From contig NZ_VTSX01000016.1 of NCBI RefSeq assembly GCF_008329705.1, positions 1 to 64,000 of the forward strand: DNA of 64,000 nucleotides, written 5' to 3'. This DNA comes from Chryseobacterium sp. SN22 (lineage in GTDB: Bacteria > Bacteroidota > Bacteroidia > Flavobacteriales > Weeksellaceae). Of the stretch, positions 53,750 through 63,015 are shown piece by piece; the stretch's first letter is position 1; each line of letters starts with the position of its first letter. The notes beneath the pieces were generated by a model. That model did no database searches. It worked only from the letters and a program-made list of their open reading frames with translations, and was not told where the DNA came from. Position numbers and translations under genes: made by a program.

Positions 53750-56380
53750 ATGAAAATTGAGAAGATACAGGCGTTGCGCGGCCCGAATATTTGGAGTATC
53801 AGGAGAAAGAAGCTGATACAGATGAGGTTGGACCTTGAAGAAATGGAAAACTTCCCTACCAATAAAATAGAAGGCTTCAGAGAAAGGATTGAAAAGCTTG
53901 TTCCTTCCTTATTTTCTCACCGCTGTTCCGAAGGTACGGAAGGTGGGTTTTTCCACCGGATCGAGACGGGAACTTGGATGGGCCACGTGATCGAACATAT
54001 CGCGTTGGAAATCCAGACACTTGCGGGAATGGATGTCGGTTTCGGGAGAACCCGTGAAACAAAAACACCGGGCGTATATAATGTCGTATTCAACTATATC
54101 GAAGAAAATGCCGGAATCTATGCGGCGGAACAGTCTGTCGCCATTGCCGAAGCACTGATTCAAGGAGAAGAATATGACCTGAGTGCCTGTATCAAAACTT
54201 TAAAAGAGATCAGGGAGAGGGTACGCCTCGGCCCTTCTACGGGAAGTATTGTGGAAGAAGCGGTTTCAAGAAGAATTCCATGGATCCGTCTGGGAACAAA
54301 TTCTCTGGTTCAGCTGGGGTACGGCGTAAACCAGCAGCGGTTCCAGGCAACCATTACCGGAAATACCAGCTCCATTGCCGTAGATATTGCATGTAATAAA
54401 GAGTTAACAAAAAGAATGCTGCACGACGCGGCGATCCCTGTTCCGATCGGAGACCTGATCACCGATGAAGAAGGCCTGGATGCCGTAGTCAGAAAAATAG
54501 GATATCCGGTGGTCATCAAGCCTTTGGACGGCAACCATGGAAAAGGTTCCTCAATTAATGTGAACGACTGGGAAGCTGCAAAAACTGGTCTGGAGCATGC
54601 CCAAAAATATTCCAGCAAAGTCATTGTCGAAAAGTATATTACCGGTTACGATTTCAGGGTATTGGTCATCAACAATAAAATGGTGGCCGCTGCAAGAAGG
54701 GTTCCTGCACACGTCGTAGGAGACGGCGAACTGAATCTTCAGCAGCTGATCGAAAAAGAAAATAAAGATCCGAGAAGAGGATATGGCCACGAAAACGTCC
54801 TAACGGAAATCCTGATCGATAAAGATACCACGGAACTGCTGGAAAAACTGCATTACACGCTTGAAACCGTTCCTCAGAGAGGCGAAATAGTCTATTTAAA
54901 ATCAACGGCTAATCTTTCTACCGGAGGGACTTCCATTGATGTAACCGATATGGTTCATCCGGAAAATATTACGATGGCAGAAAGGATTTCAAAAATTATC
55001 GGCCTTGATGTCTGCGGAATCGATATTATGGCGGAGAACCTTACCCAGCCTCTGAAAGAAAGCGGCGGCGCCATCATTGAAGTGAATGCTGCCCCGGGAT
55101 TCAGAATGCACCTGGCTCCGAGCGAAGGGCTGCCGAGAAACGTAGCTGCCCCGGTGGTGGATATGCTTTACCCGCAGGGGAAACCGTTTACCATACCGAT
55201 TATTGCGGTAACGGGAACCAATGGGAAAACAACAACCACAAGATTAATCTCCCATATCGTTAAAAGCAACGGGTACCGGGTAGGTTTTACCACTTCAGAC
55301 GGTATTTATATCCAGAATACGATGCTGACGAAAGGGGATACCACCGGCCCTCTTTCCGCAGAATTTATCCTGAAAGATCCTACCGTTGAATTTGCAGTTC
55401 TGGAAACGGCCAGAGGCGGGATTTTGCGTTCCGGATTAGGGTTCTCCCAGTGTGATATTGGGGTTTTAACCAATATTAAGGAGGATCATTTAGGATTAAA
55501 TGACATCCACAACCTGAAAGATCTTACTAAAGTAAAAAGGGTGGTTCTCGACAGTGTAAAGAAAAACGGGTGGAGCGTGATGAATGCCGATGACGAATAT
55601 TCCATGAGGATCATTAACGATCTGCCTTCCAACGTTGCCATTTTCAGTATGGATGAGAACAATCCGCATATTAAGAAATTTGCGAAGGAAGGAAAAATTA
55701 CCTGTGTCTATGAAGAAGGTTTTGTAACGATTAAAAAAGGCGACTGGAAGATCAGGATCGGAAAAGCCAAAGATTTCCCGATTACGATGGAAGGAAAGGC
55801 GAAATTCATGATTGAAAACGTACTGGCTGCCAGTCTGGCATCTTATCTTCACGGTTTCGGAATTGAAGATATTTCAAATTCCCTGCGGACTTTCATCCCA
55901 AGCGCACAGCTTACTCCGGGACGATTAAATGTTTTTAAATTCAAAAGCTTTAAGGTTTTAATTGATTTTGCCCATAATCCGGCCGGTTACGAAGCGATTG
56001 AAGATTACCTGAAAAATGTGGAATCTACCAAGAAAATCGGCATCATTTCAGGCGTTGGTGACCGGCGGGACCATGATATCCGTGAATGCGGAAAAATTGC
56101 GGGAAGAATGTTCGACCATATTATTATCCGCAATGAAAAGCACCTTCGCGGCAGAACAGAAGACGAGATCAACGGGCTGATTATTGAAGGCATGCAGTCT
56201 TCCGGAAGGGATGTGAGCTACGAGATCATTCCTAAAGAAATCGAAGCCCTGAAACACGCTATGGGCATGGCGGAAGAAGGAACTTTCATTACCGCACTGA
56301 GCGATGTAATTTCTAATGCCATTGATCTGGTCCAGGATTACCAGGCAAGGGAACTGATGGAAGACAATAAGGTTCAGTAA
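53750..56380 (+). CDS. cphA: Cyanophycin synthetase
   Basis: An 876-residue protein of the usual CphA1 length. N-terminal domain (residues 1-160), ATP-grasp domain (about 205-470, with VIKPLDGNHGKG and IIEVNAAPGF) that adds aspartate, and a Mur-ligase-like domain (from about 485, P-loop VTGTNGKTTTT) that adds arginine. Both catalytic units look intact, so it should build the multi-L-arginyl-poly-L-aspartate reserve polymer from ATP, Asp and Arg. Divergently arranged with cphB and iaaA; ends at a strong terminator. Confidence 0.95.
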   Translation: MKIEKIQALRGPNIWSIRRKKLIQMRLDLEEMENFPTNKIEGFRERIEKLVPSLFSHRCSEGTEGGFFHRIETGTWMGHVIEHIALEIQTLAGMDVGFGRTRETKTPGVYNVVFNYIEENAGIYAAEQSVAIAEALIQGEEYDLSACIKTLKEIRERVRLGPSTGSIVEEAVSRRIPWIRLGTNSLVQLGYGVNQQRFQATITGNTSSIAVDIACNKELTKRMLHDAAIPVPIGDLITDEEGLDAVVRKIGYPVVIKPLDGNHGKGSSINVNDWEAAKTGLEHAQKYSSKVIVEKYITGYDFRVLVINNKMVAAARRVPAHVVGDGELNLQQLIEKENKDPRRGYGHENVLTEILIDKDTTELLEKLHYTLETVPQRGEIVYLKSTANLSTGGTSIDVTDMVHPENITMAERISKIIGLDVCGIDIMAENLTQPLKESGGAIIEVNAAPGFRMHLAPSEGLPRNVAAPVVDMLYPQGKPFTIPIIAVTGTNGKTTTTRLISHIVKSNGYRVGFTTSDGIYIQNTMLTKGDTTGPLSAEFILKDPTVEFAVLETARGGILRSGLGFSQCDIGVLTNIKEDHLGLNDIHNLKDLTKVKRVVLDSVKKNGWSVMNADDEYSMRIINDLPSNVAIFSMDENNPHIKKFAKEGKITCVYEEGFVTIKKGDWKIRIGKAKDFPITMEGKAKFMIENVLAASLASYLHGFGIEDISNSLRTFIPSAQLTPGRLNVFKFKSFKVLIDFAHNPAGYEAIEDYLKNVESTKKIGIISGVGDRRDHDIRECGKIAGRMFDHIIIRNEKHLRGRTEDEINGLIIEGMQSSGRDVSYEIIPKEIEALKHAMGMAEEGTFITALSDVISNAIDLVQDYQARELMEDNKVQ

Positions 56381-56401
56381 ACAAAATAGGATATACAACA
56401 A

Positions 56402-56437
56402 ATTCCGGCGGCATCTCAGATGCCGCCGGAATTTTGA
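56402..56437 (+). terminator. Terminator of cphA
   Basis: AATTCCGGCGGCAT ctcag ATGCCGCCGGAATT followed by a short T-rich stretch. Confidence 0.85.
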
Positions 56438-56455
56438 ATATGATTAAACAAAAAG

Positions 56456-57205
56456 GTGAAAGTACGGTTTAAAAAAGATCTGCCAAATTATAAAAATCTG
56501 GACGAGTATCTGGTAATAGCGCTTGGTCTTCATATAAATAAAGAGCGGTTTTATCTCATTGCTGATGATAATTTTACTATCGGCTACGTAACCCCTAAAC
56601 ATTTTGATATTGTTGATGATACTACCGATGGTTATGTACGAAGGGATGATTTGAATTCGGGAGGAGAATTTTATCTGGAAAGCGAAATGAATCATTCGCG
56701 GAAGGATCTCAAAAACTGTTGGGAGATAAATAATCCCTATGAAAACGTCAGCTATTTCGGAGATAAAACGTATCCGGTTTCTGTAGATTATGAGAAAAGC
56801 ATGCTTAATGAAGATAATAAACTAAGCCGTATTGAAGGCGCTTTGTTATTTATCGATCAGTATCTGTACGAATAGTTTTGGGACGATACCTACCGGGAAG
56901 GGCTGGAGTTTTATAAAAGGAATTCGCTGGACGATCTGCTGGAAAAGAAAATAAGCGAGCCTGTACTCATTCCGATAACTCATTATAAAGATGAACTTCT
57001 GAAATTTATAGCCAGAGCATTTGGAACAGGGAAGCGGTCAGGAAACCGGTTTGATGATTATGCACGGACTCTTGCGGGATTAATTAGTGCTGTTTTCGTG
57101 AAAGAAATTGCTTCGGTCCAAAAGATCGAATCATTGTATGATAACTGTTTTGTTATTGAGTACGAAGAAAGGTTTTATGTTTTAAGCAGATACTGGGCAT
57201 CCTGA
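56456..57205 (+). pseudogene. Unknown gene interrupted by one in-frame TAG
   Basis: A GTG-started frame of 139 codons ends at TAG (56873-56875), but the same frame stays open for another 109 codons to a TGA at 57203 and keeps coding character (FWDDTYREGLEFYKRNSLDD, ISAVFVKEIASVQKIESLYD). The second half contains no methionine, so it cannot easily start independently. The simplest reading is one 249-residue protein with a nonsense change (CAG or TAC/TAT to TAG). No family recognised; acidic and Tyr/Asp-rich. Follows the cphA terminator and faces the leftward cluster. Confidence 0.65.
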
Positions 57206-57216
57206 ATTCACAATAA

Positions 57217-57246
57217 AACAAAACCTCCGGATTTTCGGAGGTTTGA
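57217..57246. terminator. Bidirectional terminator
   Basis: AAACCTCCG / CGGAGGTTT hairpin with A/T runs on both sides, between converging genes. Confidence 0.85.
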
Positions 57247-57249
57247 TAT

Positions 57250-57708
57250 TTAAAGATTTTCCCAGGTTGATTTTATTTCCCGCATTTTAACCAGATAAAA
57301 ATACAAGGGGATCAATTCCAGCCGTATCGTAAAACTGATATTCGGAACGGTAAACGGAACAATAACCATCATGATGATACAGACGGCAATACCGGTAATG
57401 GCATCGATAATAGCAGCCTGGACTGCCCATTTCTGTTCAAACCAAAGCCCGTAGGCAACAATTCCTTTATATATTAACAGCAAGGTGGTAATAATTCCCG
57501 GTACAGTATAAGGATGAACGGCGGTAATTCCGTAAAGTGACAAGTCGATCTTAGTAAGAAATGGTCCGATAATTAAAAAAATAGCGGCGAATGAGCCTCC
57601 GATCAAAAAGAACCATAAAAATATTTTGATCCACAGGGGTAATAAATTTCTTCTCCTTGTAAAATTTCCTTTCGTTTCAAACTCCTGAAAAGCTGAGCTT
57701 TCTTCCAT
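57250..57708 (-). CDS. Unknown four-helix membrane protein
   Basis: A 152-residue protein with four hydrophobic segments (about residues 27-50, 70-86, 95-117, 122-142) after a charged N-terminus. No family recognised. It starts 19 bases after the stop of the ATP-grasp-like gene, so it is probably the last gene of that transcript. It could be a helper or transporter-like subunit, but nothing shows this. Confidence 0.7.
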   Translation of the reverse strand: MEESSAFQEFETKGNFTRRRNLLPLWIKIFLWFFLIGGSFAAIFLIIGPFLTKIDLSLYGITAVHPYTVPGIITTLLLIYKGIVAYGLWFEQKWAVQAAIIDAITGIAVCIIMMVIVPFTVPNISFTIRLELIPLYFYLVKMREIKSTWENL

Positions 57709-57727
57709 AATATATCAGTTTTAAAAA

Positions 57728-58912
57728 TTATTCTTCTGCAAAAAAAGCGTTCGAGCTTCCGATCCAGATGGCATCCTTCTTATTGAAGTCGACGTTTACC
57801 ATGGCGGCTTTGGTCATTCTTCCCAGATTTTCCAGCAGGATCGGTCGTTCGTCTTTTTCGCGCCAAATATACAATAATCTGATCTCCGCTTTGGAAAAAT
57901 CTCCGTGAATATCTTCAAAAACCGGTTCATACCGTACCTTTCTCTGCAGGATGTAGTTTTCCTTGTCCTCAATGGCATCGGTGATTTCCCGGGTCGGATT
58001 TAAATTCACGCCGCTGCCGGCAAAAGAGAATAACGGCTTCAGTACAAACTCCTCAAGGTTTCCATGTTCCGGAAATTCATGCAGGAAATAGCTTTTCGGG
58101 ACAAACTCGTGCTGTAAAAGCGGCACCAGGAATTTGGAAATCTTGAAAAACCAGTTCGGATGGGTTACCCAGGTTACCTCAACATCCTCACGGAAATCAA
58201 ACTCCGTTTTCAGATCCGGGATCCTGTCCAGCTCGTCGAAAATAACGCGGTTGTAAATCCTCTTGATTTCCGTCAGTTTTCCGTTGTTGTCGTAAAACAA
58301 TTTTTTACCTTCTTTTTTTATTTTCGTCAGGCAAACCGTTTTAATGCCCAGCAGCTGCTCCGTAAAGACAAAATCAATCGCCGTTTTCTGCTTTTCGGGA
58401 TAAATTTCAAGAAGAATGACATTTTTAGGATCTTTGTTGCCTACAATCAGTTCTTTTAAATAATTTTTAAAAGCCTCATCGGGCATCGTACTCCTGATTT
58501 CCGAAAGAAATGGGTAGACTTCACAAAAAGTATCCTCAAAAATCCTCTGGAAAGCATACAGGGAAGGAAAGGCCTGAAGCTCGATCAGTTGCGGTTCTAT
58601 TTCGCCGTTTTCACTTCTGCAGATCCCGAAATCGATGGTGAAAAAATGCGGCTGGTCCGTGTCGTTCGGGACGCGGCAGTTTGCCGGGATGGCTTTCTGT
58701 AAAGTTTCCGCCGGTAAAGCTTTGATCTGGTCGATAATGCTTTCGCTGGCATCCAGAAGTTTAGCTTCAAATTCTTTGGTCAGGAACAGCGGACTCTCGG
58801 ATATCCTGAATGCAGGCTCGATACCGCTTTTCTGTTTCAGTATTTCTTTCAGCTGGGCATATTTTTCCGGTGAAAATTCCTGATTGAACTGCTCTCTGTA
58901 TTTTGGGATCAT
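57728..58912 (-). CDS. ATP-grasp-like protein of unknown substrate
   Basis: A 394-residue protein. The C-terminal third has an ATP-grasp look: FVLKPLFSFAGSGVNL (glycine-rich, lysine-bearing strand-loop near residue 292), ILQRKV, and an acidic/Asn end in RLLYIWREKD and ENLGRMTKAAMVNV. The N-terminal part (FTIDFGICRSENGEIEPQLI, ELQAF) resembles proteins annotated as circularly permuted or glutathionylspermidine-synthase-like ATP-grasps. It would join a carboxylate to an amine using ATP. A terminator-like hairpin lies between it and the amidotransferase gene upstream. Confidence 0.7.
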   Translation of the reverse strand: MIPKYREQFNQEFSPEKYAQLKEILKQKSGIEPAFRISESPLFLTKEFEAKLLDASESIIDQIKALPAETLQKAIPANCRVPNDTDQPHFFTIDFGICRSENGEIEPQLIELQAFPSLYAFQRIFEDTFCEVYPFLSEIRSTMPDEAFKNYLKELIVGNKDPKNVILLEIYPEKQKTAIDFVFTEQLLGIKTVCLTKIKKEGKKLFYDNNGKLTEIKRIYNRVIFDELDRIPDLKTEFDFREDVEVTWVTHPNWFFKISKFLVPLLQHEFVPKSYFLHEFPEHGNLEEFVLKPLFSFAGSGVNLNPTREITDAIEDKENYILQRKVRYEPVFEDIHGDFSKAEIRLLYIWREKDERPILLENLGRMTKAAMVNVDFNKKDAIWIGSSNAFFAEE

Positions 58913-58932
58913 ATTTTTTCTTTTTGTGATTT

Positions 58933-58962
58933 AAAAAATCGGACAGTGAATGCCCGATTTAA
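58933..58962 (-). terminator. Hairpin terminator between amidotransferase and ATP-grasp genes
   Basis: Minus-strand TAAATCGGGCATTCACTGTC continuing to CCGATTTTTT; 7-base-pair stem with T-run. May only attenuate read-through into the next gene. Confidence 0.65.
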
Positions 58963-58983
58963 GATATTTTCTATTGATTGTAA

Positions 58984-59817
58984 TTAAACGGTGGCGCGTA
59001 TCTGATTCAGAATGTTATTTTTCGCAAGGTCCAGGAATCTTGGGAGAACCTGCGCCTGCGTCAGAATAATTTTATCGTCATCATCAATCCGGTCGATGGT
59101 TTCCAGGTATTTTTCCATTCCGAAATTCTCGATCATGGCTGCTTTGTTTTTTTCAATTTTCAGGTTTTCAATCATTCCGGCCGGATTGGCTTCAGGATGA
59201 AACTGGGTTCCGAAAATCTCTTCCGAAAAACGCACGGCCATCACCGCTCTTTCAAGATTGATATGGGGACGGAACTTTTCAATTGCGACAATGTGCATGC
59301 CCAGTTCTTCAAAACGGGCGTAATCAGGCTCGATAAACTGAAATGCTCTGGAATCCACACCGTAAAAAGGATTGGGTAAATTTTTAAGCAGAAACTCCTG
59401 TTCGCCTTCTTCGGTTTTATGAATTGGCATCACTCCGAAGGAGTAGGACTTCCTTCTGTTGATCGTTCCGAGTTTCCAATGGATGCCGGCCAGCTGAAAA
59501 GAATGGCAGATCAGGAACAGGTATTTCTTCCGGCCATTCGACTGGTTGTGCTCTAAAATACCATCCAGAAAATCGGCAAACCGGTCTTCCCATTCCAGGC
59601 CTTCCCGGTGCGGATTGCCCGGTCCGCCTGAGGAAATGAAAATATCGAAATCCCCAACCGCCGGCATTTCATTCTTAAATCTTACATCAAATGTTTCAAT
59701 ATGTACATGCTCTTCTGTGTTTTGCTGAAAGGCCTCAGAGATTTCTTTAATATTTTTAAATCCCTGGTTTATCTGATTGTTGTTCATGTCCAGCAAAGCA
59801 ATCCGTATATCCTTCAT
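58984..59817 (-). CDS. Class I glutamine amidotransferase (GATase1) family protein
   Basis: A 277-residue protein. LICHSFQLAGI (catalytic Cys near residue 104) and FGTQFHPEANP (His and Glu near residues 190-192) form the class I triad, as in the GuaA/PuuD-type domain, with C-terminal extra helices of about 70 residues. The ATG at 59817 is chosen because the alternative TTG at 59835 lies within the promoter element TAACTTTG at 59833-59840. In this setting it may release ammonia for an amide synthesis or hydrolyse gamma-glutamyl amides, an inference. Confidence 0.85.
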   Translation of the reverse strand: MKDIRIALLDMNNNQINQGFKNIKEISEAFQQNTEEHVHIETFDVRFKNEMPAVGDFDIFISSGGPGNPHREGLEWEDRFADFLDGILEHNQSNGRKKYLFLICHSFQLAGIHWKLGTINRRKSYSFGVMPIHKTEEGEQEFLLKNLPNPFYGVDSRAFQFIEPDYARFEELGMHIVAIEKFRPHINLERAVMAVRFSEEIFGTQFHPEANPAGMIENLKIEKNKAAMIENFGMEKYLETIDRIDDDDKIILTQAQVLPRFLDLAKNNILNQIRATV

Positions 59818-59832
59818 ACACCTAATTTTTTG

Positions 59833-59840
59833 CAAAGTTA
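59833..59840 (-). promoter_or_regulatory. Probable internal promoter element before the amidotransferase gene
   Basis: TAACTTTG on the minus strand in the 31-base gap between two cluster genes, 15 bases before the chosen ATG. Confidence 0.5.
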
Positions 59841-59848
59841 CCGAAATA

Positions 59849-60967
59849 TTATAAAGCCGTTTCGCTGTGGGTGATTCCGTATTCTGTTTCGGAGATCATA
59901 TAATCCACCACTTTGGTAAGGTCGCCCGTCTCGTGGAATATCTTAAGCTGCCGGTCTGCGCCGGTTCCGTTTTCCAGGATCGTCCAGGCATATTCCACTT
60001 CTTTACGGCATCCCAGATCATCCACGACATCGTCGATAAATTCCAGCAGCTCTTTTAATAAATCAGGATAAGGAACGGATTCTTCTTTGCCGAAATCAAT
60101 CAGGTGGGCATCGATGCCGCTTTTGGAAGCCCTCCATTTATTTTCATTCAGCAACAGCCTTCGGTAGCTCCTGAAGCTCAGGTTCTGCTGGTGCAGTTTG
60201 TAGATCTTTGCGACCAGGGCCTGCATAATGGCTGCGAGGCAGACGGTTTCATCGATCCGTAAAGGCATGTCGCAGATCCTGAATTCAATGGTCGGGTAGA
60301 ACGGGTGCACCCGGAGGTCCCACCATATTTTCTTGGCATTGTCGATGGTTCCCGTTTTTACCAGCAGATCCACATAGCTGTCGAATTCCGCCAGTGAATT
60401 GAAAAAGCTCGGAATCCCGGTTCTCGGGAACTTCACAAAGATTTCCTGACGGTACGATTTGAAACCCGTATTCCTTCCGATCCAGAAAGGGGAATTCGTA
60501 GACAAAGCGTAGACATGCGGCAGAAAATACCGCATTACATTTTGGATTCTTACCCCTTCCTCACGGTTCGGGATCCCGATGTGGACGTGAAGCCCGAAGA
60601 TCAAATTTCCCCGCGCAACGTCGCCCATATCATCTACGATTTTATTATAACGTTCCCCGTCCGTAATGGTGTTGTGTTCCCAGTTGGAGAAAGGATGCGT
60701 TCCGCCGCCGGAAACACGGAGCCCCTGTTCGTGTGCCGTTTTAATGAGATGCCTTCTCAGGTTCGTCAGTTCTGCTTTAGCTTCCTGGATATTCTGGCAG
60801 ATCCCCGTTTCCATCTCGATCATGGATTCGTGCATTTCGTGCTTTAAGTTTTCACTTAAAACCGCTTTTCCGCCTTCGATAATTTTCGAAACATGAGAAA
60901 TCAGGTCCCTGCTCTCAACATCAATGATCTGATATTCTTCTTCGATTCCGATAGTAAACTGATGCAT
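59849..60967 (-). CDS. ybdK: Carboxylate-amine ligase of the YbdK/GCS2 family
   Basis: A 372-residue glutamine-synthetase-like fold ligase (COG2170). GIEEEYQIID at the N-terminus, SGGGTHPFS near residue 88, FGLHVHIGIPN near residue 125 and TIEFRICDMPLR near residue 235 are the family motifs carrying metal and ATP ligands. Escherichia coli YbdK has weak gamma-glutamylcysteine ligase activity; the physiological product is unsettled. Here it sits between an ATP-grasp and an amidotransferase gene, so it probably makes an amide intermediate of their shared pathway. Confidence 0.9.
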   Translation of the reverse strand: MHQFTIGIEEEYQIIDVESRDLISHVSKIIEGGKAVLSENLKHEMHESMIEMETGICQNIQEAKAELTNLRRHLIKTAHEQGLRVSGGGTHPFSNWEHNTITDGERYNKIVDDMGDVARGNLIFGLHVHIGIPNREEGVRIQNVMRYFLPHVYALSTNSPFWIGRNTGFKSYRQEIFVKFPRTGIPSFFNSLAEFDSYVDLLVKTGTIDNAKKIWWDLRVHPFYPTIEFRICDMPLRIDETVCLAAIMQALVAKIYKLHQQNLSFRSYRRLLLNENKWRASKSGIDAHLIDFGKEESVPYPDLLKELLEFIDDVVDDLGCRKEVEYAWTILENGTGADRQLKIFHETGDLTKVVDYMISETEYGITHSETAL

Positions 60968-60991
60968 TTTTTTTCGTGTTTTTAGAGGTTC

Positions 60992-61945
60992 TTATTTTAC
61001 AGAATCTTTAACGAAGGTTCCCCACGAGATATTCGGTTTTCCGTGAACATATTCTTTTGCTTTTTCCACGGCTAATTTGGCGGCATGCTCTACGATCCAG
61101 GCAAAGTTTTCTTCGCCCACCGAATTCCGGTCGGCATCGGGAGCCGGATTGCAGAAATCAATGGCATATGGGATTCCGTCGCGTACGGCAAACTCCACCG
61201 TGTTGAAATCGTAGCCTAGGGCCTTATTCATTTTAAGCGTGTAATCATTGATGGTCTTCAAAATCTTTTTAAGTTCTTTGCCCTCGATTTTATGCGTCGT
61301 TTCATATCTCAGATGAGGTTCGTTTCTCGGTTCGTAAGGCATGATGTGGACGTATTTCTGGCCCAGGCAATACACGCGGTAATAATCGTCAAAAATAATT
61401 TCCTCCTGTACCATCATCACCAGCTGCTCCGTTTCGCCAAGCTTTGCCCATAGGTCTTCCGGACTCTCCACACGGTAAACGTTTCTCCAGCCGCCGCCGT
61501 CGTGAGGTTTCATGTATGCCGGAAATCCTACATAATCGAAAATATAATCCCAGTCATGAGGAAATTTCAGATTCCTGAAAGATGTCTCCGACGTATTCGC
61601 CGGCCTTTCGTGAGAAGGGAGCAGGACGGTTTTCGGAAGCGGGATCCCAAGCTTGCTCATTAAAGCATTGTTAAAAAATTTTTCGTCGGCGCTCCACCAG
61701 AAAGGGTTGTTGATGACATACGTTCCGTTCAGTGCTGCATTTTTCAGATAAGCACGGTAAAAAGGAACATCCTGTGAAATCCGGTCGATAATGACTGCAT
61801 ATCCGTAATCGACACCCTGTTCAAGCTTATCGATGTTTACCGGTTCAGCAACGATTTCCCCCTTGCCGAGTTCATTTACCTTATCGATAAATGCCCAGGG
61901 AAACGTATCTTCCATCCCGAATAAAATTCCTACTTTTTTAGCCAT
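60992..61945 (-). CDS. RimK-like ATP-grasp ligase
   Basis: A 317-residue protein beginning GILFGMEDTFPWAFIDKVN, a pre-ATP-grasp fold. The ATP-grasp region includes PAYMKPHDGGGWRNVYRV near residue 145, the hinge MMVQEEI, and the metal-binding end EFAVRDGIPYAIDFCNPAPD near residue 265. It should ligate an amino compound to a carboxylate through an acyl phosphate. First gene of the YbdK-amidotransferase transcript, 24 bases before ybdK. The 240-base gap upstream carries no gene. Confidence 0.85.
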   Translation of the reverse strand: MAKKVGILFGMEDTFPWAFIDKVNELGKGEIVAEPVNIDKLEQGVDYGYAVIIDRISQDVPFYRAYLKNAALNGTYVINNPFWWSADEKFFNNALMSKLGIPLPKTVLLPSHERPANTSETSFRNLKFPHDWDYIFDYVGFPAYMKPHDGGGWRNVYRVESPEDLWAKLGETEQLVMMVQEEIIFDDYYRVYCLGQKYVHIMPYEPRNEPHLRYETTHKIEGKELKKILKTINDYTLKMNKALGYDFNTVEFAVRDGIPYAIDFCNPAPDADRNSVGEENFAWIVEHAAKLAVEKAKEYVHGKPNISWGTFVKDSVK

Positions 61946-62185
61946 AATGTATTTTTAATGTTGGGTTATTTATTGTTTAATTAAATTAAATATGTCCTTG
62001 GACTGATTTACTGCAATGACAAATAAAATGTTTTCAATAAAGGATGCTGTAATCTCATTTAAAAACACTGCATTTTTCGGTGAAGTTTATACTGAGTTTT
62101 TCAAAGCACCTTTATAGACTTAAAAAACACTTAGTAGTAAAAAAATCTTTGCCAACTTTGCGTTGAAATTAATATTTTAAAAACG

Positions 62186-62899
62186 TTAAGAGAAAAATGA
62201 CCCGATAAAAGTCGGGAACACCATTCTCCATAGGGGCCAGTCGTGGCTGATCCATTTCTTTTCATCATACCAGAAGTCAATTCCTTTGGAAGACAGGATT
62301 TCTGCCATTTCTTCATTTTTATCTCTGCAGATATCCTGATCGGAGGTGCTCAGAACGATGTGCATGTGTTTGTATTTCCAGGCTTCATCATTCATTACGA
62401 ATTCCCTCGGACAATTAAAGTACACCAGATCATCAGAATAACCATCCATAAAATTCCTGATGCTGAAAGCTCCCGAAAGACAGAATAAATGAGACACGAC
62501 ATCCGGAAACCGAAAGGCAAAATTAGCAGCATGATACCCTCCGAAACTGGCTCCGGCCACGGCAATACGGTGGGTATGATGGAGTTTCTGGATATAAGGC
62601 ACAAATTCCTTAAGCAGGAACTGCATATATTTTTCGTAATTCCTGATTCTCTGCTGTGGCGGAATGCTTTCGTCATAAAAGCTCCAGCTGTCGATCGTCT
62701 GGATATTGTAAAGCTTTACCTTTCCCTGTTCGACAAACCAGTTGATGCTTCCGTTCAGCTGAAAATCGTGGTTTTGGGTATAAAGCCCCTGTGAAGTCGG
62801 GAACATAATGATCGGATAGCCGTAATGTCCTGTTACCTCAACTTTGATGTTGGTTCCTAAGATATGTGAATAGTAATCGGTATGTTCTATTTTCGGCAT
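62186..62899 (-). CDS. Esterase-D-like alpha/beta hydrolase
   Basis: A 237-residue alpha/beta hydrolase. Nucleophile elbow GASFGG near residue 117, acid region near STSDQDICRDK and catalytic histidine in WISHDWPLW near residue 221 are those of the putative-esterase (COG4947/EsteraseD-like) group. No signal peptide, so it acts in the cytoplasm. Placed between two ATP-grasp genes, it may release or trim an ester- or thioester-linked intermediate, or protect the cell from a product; this is inference. Confidence 0.85.
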   Translation of the reverse strand: MPKIEHTDYYSHILGTNIKVEVTGHYGYPIIMFPTSQGLYTQNHDFQLNGSINWFVEQGKVKLYNIQTIDSWSFYDESIPPQQRIRNYEKYMQFLLKEFVPYIQKLHHTHRIAVAGASFGGYHAANFAFRFPDVVSHLFCLSGAFSIRNFMDGYSDDLVYFNCPREFVMNDEAWKYKHMHIVLSTSDQDICRDKNEEMAEILSSKGIDFWYDEKKWISHDWPLWRMVFPTFIGSFFS

Positions 62900-63015
62900 T
62901 TTTGTTATTTGGATTTAAAAGGTTCTAAAACCTTTGATTGCTGTTGTTTAATAGATGGCAAAACTTAAAAATGAAACCGGCTTCTGTTGTTTCCGGGATA
63001 TTCGTATTTGAAAAG

